From: Candidatus Hydrogenedens sp.
GTDB lineage: Bacteria; Hydrogenedentota; Hydrogenedentia; Hydrogenedentales; CAITNO01
Direction of reading: 5' to 3'
Length of the DNA stretch: 41,652 nucleotides
NCBI GenBank assembly: GCA_012522755.1
Contig: JAAYJV010000136.1
Location: 1-41,652, forward strand
In this document: positions 35,191 to 41,652 of the stretch, piece after piece
Layout: the number at the start of each line of letters is the position of its first letter
Numbering within the stretch: position 1 is the first letter of the stretch
Notes under the pieces: model-generated
Databases searched by the model: none
The model's input: the letters and a program-made list of their open reading frames with translations, nothing else
Told to the model about the DNA's origin: nothing
Program-made: the position numbers and the translations under genes

Positions 35191-35493
35191 GGATACTTTC
35201 CTTATGGGTTCTGGGTTGTTTAAGCTATGTGTCGCTGCGACACAAACAAAGTGCCCGAAATCAGAGGGGGGATACGGGACTGTTACGCATACGGTAACGC
35301 TTTTACAGGGTCATTCTCAAATTTTACAGGAAAATTGCCTTTCCACTTGAAGTTCTGAAGCTTGATTTGTTTACTGTGGTTATGTAATGCTTACCACGCT
35401 TAACTCATCGGGCCTGTGCTGTGCTTTTGTTGGTGGCGATTTACACCGTTCTTAAGATCCTTCTCTGAAGAACACCACGGAAAGTACAGAGCC
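35191..35493. promoter_or_regulatory. divergent control region between the FKBP and prepilin genes
   Basis: It contains a 15-bp perfect palindrome, GTGTCGC-T-GCGACAC (35229-35243), close to the FKBP start, and a weaker dyad GTTAC/GTAAC (35282-35286, 35294-35298). Upstream of the prepilin gene, TTGATT (35362-35367) and TAATGC (35385-35390) at 17-nt spacing are a weak promoter candidate. No gene is visible. Confidence 0.4.
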
Positions 35494-36402
35494 ATGAAAA
35501 GAAATGTCGGTTTTACCTTAATCGAATTGCTCGTTGTTATTGCCATCATCGGGATACTTGCAGCCATCCTGTTGCCGGCCTTGAGTCGCGCCCGCGAGGC
35601 CGCCCGACGTTCTTCCTGTCAGAATAATCTCAAGCAACTGGGGCTTGCCTTTCACATGTACAGCGACGAGGCGAAGAGCCATGATTTTCCATCCCGGAAA
35701 ATATGGGAATGTGACGGCACCACACTGAGCAATGCCATGATTTTTGACGGCGTGAGCATGATCCCCGAATATATTTCCGATGTGAATATTGTCTGGTGTC
35801 CTTCCTGGACGAAGGAGGCTTCGCCTCTGGAACGCTATGATGAAGGGCGTGGCAATAAAAACGGCGTGGTGGAACCTTGCGAGCTGGTGAAAGAACCCTT
35901 TGACTATACCGGCTTTGTGATTCTGGACGATTATAATATTGTCGGCTTTGACAAGATCGGAGAGTTGGGTTCCGGCCCCGGGGGTCGTTGGGAGAAAGCC
36001 GAATACCTCGGAACACCCTGGGGAGAGTTATGTGAGGCCAATGCGAATCCCAACGCTCCGGGCCGTGCAAGTCAGGAAGATTTCAAGCTGTCTTCGCTGC
36101 ATGCGGGGACACAGGTCGGCGACGGAAACATCATTTATCGTTTGCGCCAGGGGATTGAGCGTTTTCTGATCACGGATATCAACAATCCGGCTGCCAGTGC
36201 CACAGCAGCCAGCGAGCTTCCTGTTCTATGGGATCATATCAGCACAAACACCATTGATTTTGCCCATATCCCCGGAGGTGCCAATGTGCTGTATATGGAT
36301 GGTCATGTTCAATATCATCGTTATCCCGGCCTTCGTTTTCCCATGACCATCGACAGCGCCCGGATCATGGGACGATATAACAGCCCCTTCACTGGTTTTT
36401 GA
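35494..36402 (+). CDS. prepilin-like DUF1559 protein
   Basis: The 302-residue protein starts at MKRNVG, placing the prepilin peptidase site [18 protein letters not shown] at residue 6 as the family requires; a longer frame from 35416 would put 26 extra residues before it. [25 protein letters not shown] is split here as the usual DUF1559 start: [13 protein letters not shown] then [11 protein letters not shown]. The C-terminus reads [15 protein letters not shown], the family's H-X9-DG box with one additional residue. These pseudopilins are abundant in Planctomycetes, Lentisphaerae and related phyla and may form type IV-like surface or secretion fibres. It stands alone. Confidence 0.9.
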   Translation: MKRNVGFTLIELLVVIAIIGILAAILLPALSRAREAARRSSCQNNLKQLGLAFHMYSDEAKSHDFPSRKIWECDGTTLSNAMIFDGVSMIPEYISDVNIVWCPSWTKEASPLERYDEGRGNKNGVVEPCELVKEPFDYTGFVILDDYNIVGFDKIGELGSGPGGRWEKAEYLGTPWGELCEANANPNAPGRASQEDFKLSSLHAGTQVGDGNIIYRLRQGIERFLITDINNPAASATAASELPVLWDHISTNTIDFAHIPGGANVLYMDGHVQYHRYPGLRFPMTIDSARIMGRYNSPFTGF

Positions 36403-36462
36403 GATTCCCTGGACATTACTGGAATGTTGCTGTGAAGCGACTGCAAAGATGATGACAAGGGT

Positions 36463-37007
36463 AACGCAAAAAATGACCGGGATCCAGATTGGAAAGACAA
36501 AGAGAAGCATAACCCACCCTCTTCAGTGTGTTATTTACCCTTGGTCCATTCTGTCCATTCTGTTCACTGACCCGCAGCAATGCCCGAAACCAACCCGAGC
36601 CCCTCGCAGATCCGTCCGATCCGACCGATCCGACCGATTCCCCAGAGAAGACCAATCCCCTGAAGTCTTTATAAACGCCCCAAGACATATTCCCGCCGTC
36701 ATCCCGGTTTTTTTTGCGACCCGGCCCGCCCATCGAAGCTTTCAGCCGCAACAACGCAAAAAATGACCGGGATCCAGATTGGAAAGACAAAGAGAAGCAT
36801 AACCCGCCCTCTTCAGTGTTTTATTTACCCTTGGCCCATTCTGTCCATTCTGTTCACTGACCCGCAGCAATGCCCGAAACCAACCCGAGCCCCCGCAGGT
36901 CCGTCTGATCGAGGCAAACCAAGGCATGAATCCGCTGAGTAAGACGAAACCAACCCGAGCCCCCGCAGGTCCGTCTGATCCGTCCGGTCCGTCCGATTCG
37001 TCCGATT
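36463..37007 (-). repeat. family A repeats in tandem, inverted orientation
   Basis: A block of about 140 bp at 36463-36602 recurs at 36753-36892 with only a few differences, giving a 290-bp tandem period. A further 34-bp piece (36887-36920) recurs at 36947-36980. Both copies carry the 9-nt arrays (GATCCGTCC/GATCCGACC type at 36607-36642 and 36972-37007) and CCATTCTGTCCATTCTGTTC, which are the reverse complement of the copies at 6862, 15750 and 39183. Confidence 0.82.
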
Positions 37008-37343
37008 CCCCAGACACCGTCAATCTCTTCAAGCCCTTGAAATGCCCTGACCCCATCCCCTCTGTAGCGAAGAATTCCACTGAAGCTTCTTTGGATAAGC
37101 CATTGTTTTTCAAACAAATTCTCTCGGGATTACAGGCAAGCCTTTAGTTTTGTCCCGTCTTCTTGTGTAAAATAGTGTAAGCTATAACGTACTCCTTTGC
37201 TTGTTTTGTTACAAAACCAAGTATGTTGAACAAGGACTTAAGATTCCATCTCTTTGTTTGCTGAAAAGTGCTTTTCGATTTTGAATCCACCATTGAAATA
37301 GAATTGCCTATGGCTAGACTTTTTATCTGTATAAGGGGTAAGG
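37008..37343. other. AT-rich gap before the DUF262 gene
   Basis: After the last family A fragment, base composition changes to clearly AT-rich and stays so through the next gene. No gene or named repeat is visible. TATAAG at 37330-37335 is a weak -10 candidate. Confidence 0.4.
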
Positions 37344-37376
37344 ATGTCCCAAATCAAAAAGGAAACTAAAAAATGA
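37344..37376 (+). CDS. possible 10-residue leader peptide
   Basis: ATG at 37344 opens MSQIKKETKK, whose TGA overlaps the ATG of the DUF262 gene (ATGA). A GGGG stretch precedes it. It could couple or limit translation of the next gene, but may be chance. Confidence 0.3.
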   Translation: MSQIKKETKK

Positions 37377-39064
37377 CAATGCTGAGCCATTCCCTGCGCA
37401 AGATAGTAAACTTCTTAAACAATCCTGAGGAAGATGGTGGCTTCTGGCTTCCTAATATCCAGAGACCATTCGTGTGGAATGAAGATCAGATCTGTCGCCT
37501 TTTTGATTCCATTTTAAGAGAATATCCCATCAGCACTCTTCTTGTGTGGAAAACCAAAAGTAAGATTCGGCGCAGGAAATTTATAGACAATTATCACCGA
37601 AGAATTCAGTTGCGCGATTTTTATGTTCCTGAAACTGACAAGAAGAAATGCCTGGTATTAGACGGTCAACAAAGACTTCAAAGTTTATTTATTGGTCTAT
37701 GTGGAAGTTATGAGGGACGAGAACTATTTCTTGATATTTTAAGCGGAGATGTGTCAGCTCCGGACGATGTCAAATTCAAATTTGAGTTTCTAAAAGCAAG
37801 TGATGCAGTCTTTCCCTGGATTAAATTCAAGGATTTGGTTTTTAGTAATACTGATGGATATACCGCTGCAGAAGCTCTGATAGAGAAAGCGGGTTGGGAC
37901 CTTTCCTCTGAGGAAAGTCGTAAGATCAATAGACACGTTAGTATTGTCTTTAAAGCTTTTCATTCCAATGATGGAATTTCGTATCAGGAACTGGACAGCA
38001 TCGACAATCCGGAAGTTTATACCGAAGACGATGTGGTCGAGATTTTTATACGGGCAAATGCAGGGGGAACGCGGTTGGGAAAATCAGATTTACTTTTCTC
38101 CTTGTTGAGTTCAAGCTGGGATCTCGCCGACGAAAAAATGGACGAACTTCTATCGGAACTCAATCGCCATGGTTTTACTTTCACTCGTGATTTTGTTTTG
38201 AAATCATGTCTTACACTGTTGAATCAGGGTGCGCGATACGAAGTTTCGAAGTTCAGAAAAAGGGGTGTGAGGGAGAAAATAGAGCAACACTGGGAAGACA
38301 TTACAGAAGCACTGAAAGATGTTTTGGACTTCCTCCGCGGAAAGACCTTCATCCGATGTGACAAAGCTTTACCATCTTATCTTGTTCTGATTCCATTGGT
38401 CTATTCTCGCTATCATTTTCGAGATAAATGGCAAAATGCGCAGGGAATGGATAATTATCTGTTGCGCACCTTGATTAGTGGGGCTTTCAGTGGAACGCCG
38501 GACCAACTCATCGATGACTGTGTTGCAAAGATCAGGGAAATGAACGGCTTTGACTTGAATTCTCTTTTTGACGTTATACGTTCCAAAGGTCGAAGCCTTG
38601 ATCTTGCGGAGGATCGCTTTTGGCATATGGGTTATGGTTCTGATTCTATTCATTTGATTTTTAATCTGTGGTATCGGCAATTCAATTATACGCCGGCTTA
38701 CGATAATAGTCTCCCACAAATCGACCATATTTTTCCGCAGAGCGCATTGAAACAAATCAAAACTGTTAGTCCTGAAACCGGTCGGCTCAGCATAATGAAA
38801 TACAAAGCAGATGTGCGTGATCAGTTAGCCAACTGTATGTTACTTACTCAGGAGGAAAACGGATCCGGAGGGAAATCAGATATCTTGCCTGAAGACTGGT
38901 TCTCTGACAAGGAGGAAAGTTATTTAGAGATGCACTTGATTCCAAAAGATAAGGAACTCTGGAAGATAGAATCTTTCGAAGACTTCATCGAGGAACGCAA
39001 GAAGTTAATAAGAAATAAATTTTCTTATCTTCTTGTCCAGAAAATTGAGGATAGTCAAGTTTAA
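37373..39064 (+). CDS. DUF262-DUF1524 protein, probable GmrSD-like defence nuclease
   Basis: The 563-residue protein joins an N-terminal DUF262 domain (PNIQRPFVWNEDQICRLFDS, then LVLDGQQRLQSL with the DGQQR nucleotide-binding motif) to a C-terminal DUF1524 HNH-type region (LPQIDHIFPQSAL near residue 450, followed by a conserved Asn). GmrSD and SspE-type enzymes have this layout and cut modified or phage DNA using a nucleotide switch. The gene is much more AT-rich than its neighbours (lines sampled: 18/60 and 23/60 G+C, against 33/60 in the GH2 gene), is flanked on both sides by family A repeats, and has no partner gene. Horizontal gain is likely. Confidence 0.85.
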   Translation: MTMLSHSLRKIVNFLNNPEEDGGFWLPNIQRPFVWNEDQICRLFDSILREYPISTLLVWKTKSKIRRRKFIDNYHRRIQLRDFYVPETDKKKCLVLDGQQRLQSLFIGLCGSYEGRELFLDILSGDVSAPDDVKFKFEFLKASDAVFPWIKFKDLVFSNTDGYTAAEALIEKAGWDLSSEESRKINRHVSIVFKAFHSNDGISYQELDSIDNPEVYTEDDVVEIFIRANAGGTRLGKSDLLFSLLSSSWDLADEKMDELLSELNRHGFTFTRDFVLKSCLTLLNQGARYEVSKFRKRGVREKIEQHWEDITEALKDVLDFLRGKTFIRCDKALPSYLVLIPLVYSRYHFRDKWQNAQGMDNYLLRTLISGAFSGTPDQLIDDCVAKIREMNGFDLNSLFDVIRSKGRSLDLAEDRFWHMGYGSDSIHLIFNLWYRQFNYTPAYDNSLPQIDHIFPQSALKQIKTVSPETGRLSIMKYKADVRDQLANCMLLTQEENGSGGKSDILPEDWFSDKEESYLEMHLIPKDKELWKIESFEDFIEERKKLIRNKFSYLLVQKIEDSQV

Positions 39065-39110
39065 CAAATGGGACTGGGTTCTATCTTTCAGATGAGATTA
39101 AGTTAAACTT
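39057..39110 (+). terminator. inverted repeat after the DUF262 gene, terminator-like
   Basis: AAGTTTAAC (39057-39065, spanning the stop codon) and GTTAAACTT (39102-39110) pair perfectly. No strong T tract follows on the plus strand, so termination is uncertain. Confidence 0.35.
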
Positions 39111-39182
39111 ATAAAAAATCTTAAAGATTGTATGTAAAAACAAAACTAACGGTGTTATAGTCATTTCCTATAGGCCCCTAAT

Positions 39183-39540
39183 CTGAATTCCGGCCTTTTT
39201 TGCGTTATTGTTGCTGAATGCATCGATGTGAGTGTCGAATCACAGAAAAAACGGACATAACGGCGGGGACTGTGGTCTGGGTTTTTAAGATACTCGAAGG
39301 GATCAGCAGTCTCAGGGGAATCGGTCGGATCGGTCGGATCAGTCGGATCGGTCGAATCTGCGAGGGGCTGAGGTTGGTTCCGGGCATTACTGCAGGGTCA
39401 GTGGACCAAGTGGACAAAGTGGACGTGTTAAGACTATAGCTCTTTTTTATGCCACATTGTACTTTTTCCGTGTGTTCAGTGATTTCCGTGGTTCAATTCG
39501 AAAAGTATCATTTGGTTGCGGCTGTGCTGCGCTGTGATCT
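39183..39540 (+). repeat. family A composite repeat, copy 6
   Basis: A full copy with the head GACATAACGGCGGGGACTG, four 9-nt units at 39325-39360, GGTTGGTTCCGGGCATTAC, three TGGACNAAG-type units, CGTGTTAAGACTATAGC, and the tail CCGTGTGTTCAGTGATTTCC. No gene lies in 39111-39994. Confidence 0.8.
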
Positions 39541-39640
39541 CTGAGACTTTGTTGTCCCGTCAAATACCTGCATGAGCTACAATCTTTTCCCGGGTATCCT
39601 GCCAATGTGGAAATTGGCGTTCCCAGGGAAGTCTCCGAGG
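39541..39640. repeat. module C plus inverted family B repeat
   Basis: GAGACTTTGTTGTCCCGTC (from 39542) recurs near the window end as GAGTCTTTGTTCTCCCGTC. After it comes the family B hairpin in inverse orientation: GCCAAT (39601-39606) and ATTGGC (39613-39618), then GTTCCCAGGGAAG. Confidence 0.65.
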
Positions 39641-39664
39641 CTTTTTTAAACCATTGTGTTCACC

Positions 39665-39860
39665 CTCGCGATTTGGCGAAAAAAACCTGCATGACGGCGG
39701 GGGTTGGTTCCGGGCATTACTGCAGGGTCAGTGGACCAAGTGGACAAAGTGGACGTGTTAAGACTATAGCTCTTTTTTATGCCACATTGTACTTTTTCCG
39801 TGTGTTCAGTGAATGACCTGGTTTAAAAATCATTCCATTTCGCAGTGTCCCATTGTGTCC
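39665..39860 (+). repeat. family A repeat, 3' part, direct copy
   Basis: 39702-39812 appears identical over 111 bp to 39372-39482, a direct repeat with 330-bp period. The first 9-nt array is missing here; AAAACCTGCATGACGGCGGG runs directly into the GGTTGGTTCC part. The copy ends in CCTCTGTGCCTCCGTGGTG, another variant of the tail theme. Confidence 0.78.
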
Positions 39861-39994
39861 TCTGTGCCTCCGTGGTGAAAAATAATCAATCTCCCATTCT
39901 TTTTCCTGCAGGATATGGCTCCCGGCAATGGAGTATGATATAGTTGATTCATCCCCTCTGACTCTTCCCCTTTAATTCTGGAACACAAGCCGCC

Positions 39995-40306
39995 ATGAAA
40001 GAAAATCTTTACGCTGAATTCAAGCCGGCCTCTCTTATTTTGCGCGATCATCTCGCCATCGACCGTACCCTGCTGGCCAATGAGCGTACCTTGCTCGCCT
40101 ATCTCCGTTCGGGGGTCGCCATGATCATGGCGGGTTTCACCATTCTTCATTTTCTTGAACATGGCTGGTTCTGGGTGGTGGGACTGGCCTGTCCGCCTAT
40201 AGGTATTCTTACGGGGAGCATCGGGATCTGGCGCTATGTGCGTATGCACCGCGCCATTACACTTGTGCGCCGCCAGTCGGCTATGAATGATCCGGAGGCC
40301 AGATAA
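39995..40306 (+). CDS. DUF202 (YidH-type) small membrane protein
   Basis: The 103-residue protein has the family signature LLANERTLLAYLRSG at about 28-42, followed by two hydrophobic segments (GVAMIMAGFTILHFL and VVGLACPPIGILTG) and a basic tail. DUF202 proteins are inner-membrane proteins of unknown function. The start ATG has only a weak GGAACA upstream. Its last 26 bp overlap the end of the convergent crotonase gene. Confidence 0.82.
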   Translation: MKENLYAEFKPASLILRDHLAIDRTLLANERTLLAYLRSGVAMIMAGFTILHFLEHGWFWVVGLACPPIGILTGSIGIWRYVRMHRAITLVRRQSAMNDPEAR

Positions 40307-41075
40307 AATCGGAGAAATCGGGTGGGCGTTTTTCGACAAAGGCCTGCAAAGCCTCGGCGGCTTCAGGTCCTTTGAGGAGTTCTTCAAAGTGTTGCACCTC
40401 ACGCAAAAGGGCATCACGCATTTCTTTTTCCAGTGGTTTCCGGAGAAGTGCCCGGGTACGGCGGAGCGCATCGGGAGGCATGGCCGCCACTTTCAGGAGA
40501 CGCTTTTCTGATTCAGCATCAAAACTTTCTTCAGAGAAAACAGCAGAGATCAATCCCCAGTCTTCAGCGGTCCGAGCGTCTATGGCATCACCTGAGATCA
40601 GGAGGGTTGCGGCCCGGGTGAGTCCGACGACCTTGGGCAGCAGCAGACTCGAGGCGGCTTCGGGACACAAGCCGAGCTTTGTGAAGGGGAGTTGGAAAAA
40701 GGCCTTTTCTGAAGCATAGACCAGATCGCAATGGAGGAGCATGGTAGTTCCGATCCCCACGGCTGCACCTGTGACCTGAGCGCATAGAATTTTCGGAAAG
40801 CTGACGAGCGTTTCAATAAACCGGAATACGGGACTTTCGGCTGTGATGGACTGGTTCAAAAAGTCCATCAGATCGTTGCCACTGGTGAAAGTGCCGCCCA
40901 TTCCTTTGAAAGAAACAAGTCGGATTGTTTCATTGCTGGCCGCCTCTTCCAGAGCCTCCGCCATGAGAGCATACATTTCCCGGGTGAGAGCATTTTTCTT
41001 TTCGGGCCGGTTCATGATGATCTGCATCATGCCCTTATCCGAACGGACGATTACGGGTAAGCCTGGCTGAGTCAT
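40281..41075 (-). CDS. enoyl-CoA hydratase/isomerase family protein (crotonase)
   Basis: The 264-residue protein starts at ATG behind GAGGAG. Crotonase features are complete: NRPEKKNALT near residue 22, the oxyanion-hole segments FTSGNDLMDF (about 63-72) and GAAVGIGTTMLLHCD (about 103-117), and LGLCPEAASSLLLP, where a catalytic Glu usually sits. It acts on acyl-CoA in fatty acid or aromatic breakdown; the PEAASS pattern is more like enoyl-CoA isomerase or PaaG relatives than hydratases with two catalytic Glu. It overlaps the DUF202 gene tail to tail and has no metabolic neighbours here. Confidence 0.88.
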   Translation of the reverse strand: MTQPGLPVIVRSDKGMMQIIMNRPEKKNALTREMYALMAEALEEAASNETIRLVSFKGMGGTFTSGNDLMDFLNQSITAESPVFRFIETLVSFPKILCAQVTGAAVGIGTTMLLHCDLVYASEKAFFQLPFTKLGLCPEAASSLLLPKVVGLTRAATLLISGDAIDARTAEDWGLISAVFSEESFDAESEKRLLKVAAMPPDALRRTRALLRKPLEKEMRDALLREVQHFEELLKGPEAAEALQAFVEKRPPDFSDFIWPPDHS

Positions 41076-41460
41076 GATTTCAGCTCCTCTGCAAAGCCTT
41101 ATTCGAAGGTATTTCCGACAGAATTATTTTCCGGTATGTTACTACTCATCAACTTCCATTATTTTTTTCGAAGAAGTTTGTTTTATTGTCTATCCAACGC
41201 GGGCTTTGCCCGCAACCCAGAAGGCATGTCCTTTTTATTTGATGAGGCTCAAAAGGCAGATATTCTCTGCAGTATTCACAGTTTATTTAATTGCATAACT
41301 TGTTGTATTTCAATATAATATATCAGTTGTTTTGTTTTTTTGCAAAATTTTCTTGTTGTTTTTAATAGAAGATGACCGATAAGGTACTAAGTCATTTAAC
41401 CTGAACAAGTGATGCGACCACAGATTCGGCCACATTATTTTTGATAATCACAAACTAATA
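41076..41460. other. AT-rich gene-free gap with one hairpin
   Basis: No convincing gene is seen; small frames here have no ribosome site or family signal. The only structure is GCGGGC-TTT-GCCCGC at 41199-41213, a 6-bp GC-rich hairpin without a T tract. Confidence 0.45.
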
Positions 41461-41462
41461 AC

Positions 41463-41534
41463 ACCTTGGAGAACCCTGAAAGACGTTGAGAGTCACTACT
41501 GGGAACGCCAATTTCCACATTGGCAGACAGCGTG
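41463..41534 (+). repeat. family B hairpin repeat, copy 3
   Basis: CCTGAAAGACGTTGAGAG, then GGGAAC and the GCCAAT (41507-41512) / ATTGGC (41519-41524) stem, then AGACAGCGTG. It is close to the copy at 6674. After it, GAGTCTTTGTTCTCCCGTC (from about 41618) is the second copy of module C. Confidence 0.75.
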
Positions 41535-41652
41535 TTATGACATTGACATTTTGTAAACAGTGATGCGGTAACAGGTCTTTTGCCAACCAAGAATAAAATA
41601 AAAGCCTTTGTAAACTCTGAGTCTTTGTTCTCCCGTCAAATGCATACATAAA

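Noticed and set aside
35416-35493. 26-residue extension of the prepilin-like protein
   Set aside because: It would place the prepilin cleavage motif 32 residues into the protein; the family has it right at the start.
41074-41318. Small plus-strand frames in the last gap
   Set aside because: AT-rich, no ribosome site, and no family resemblance.

Overview
The window reads as a chromosomal segment of an uncultured, Gram-negative, polysaccharide-degrading bacterium of the PVC-like / 'Candidatus Hydrogenedentota' type. This is inference. The supporting signs are a prepilin-type DUF1559 protein, a DUF1080 protein, several exported glycoside hydrolases and sulfatase-fold proteins, a Tat-tagged DegT-type protein, an EF-hand/cohesin-like secreted protein, and many long intergenic repeats. 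No rRNA, tRNA, CRISPR array or transposase was seen.

Layout. 1-183: a possible small transcript ending in a clear terminator. 181-4403 (minus): a run of exported nitrilase-fold hydrolase, membrane sulfatase-fold protein and DUF1080 protein. 4633-6582 (plus): CocE-type hydrolase and a small basic protein. 7261-15704: a glycan-degrading locus with a GH2 enzyme (plus), facing a GH33-like sialidase, a GH51 + GH5-like fusion enzyme and a second GH51 copy (minus). The second GH51 copy is a tandem duplicate whose C-terminal enzyme domain was cut off by a one-base insertion and survives only as a remnant. 16235-17733: membrane M28 peptidase and a DUF2007-type protein. 17801-24106: a sugar-handling operon behind a strong promoter with a palindrome over its -10 box (Tat-exported DegT fold, TIM-barrel lipoprotein, SSS symporter, sulfatase-fold membrane protein), followed by a class II aldolase and an unusually long zinc dehydrogenase (24273-26716).

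26741-29268: a divergent pair, an EF-hand/cohesin-like secreted protein on the minus strand and, on the plus strand, a cobalamin riboswitch with a readable translational switch controlling a beta-propeller-like, membrane-anchored surface protein. 29255-33021 (minus): a GT39-type glycosyltransferase with TPRs and an SGNH protein overlapping by 4 bp. 33118-35190 (minus): DUF1015 protein and an FKBP-type isomerase. 35494-36402: prepilin-like DUF1559 protein. 36403-39994: repeat-rich region holding an AT-rich DUF262/DUF1524 gene, probably defence-related. 39995-41075: DUF202 protein and a crotonase, tail to tail. 41076-41652: AT-rich gene-free end with repeats.

Two unrelated dispersed repeat families fill most of the large gaps. 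Family A is a composite of about 300 bp with two arrays of 9-nt period. Family B is a hairpin element of about 60-70 bp. The strongest candidates for something new are the cobalamin-controlled beta-propeller protein, the decayed GH51 fusion duplicate, and the composite repeat family.
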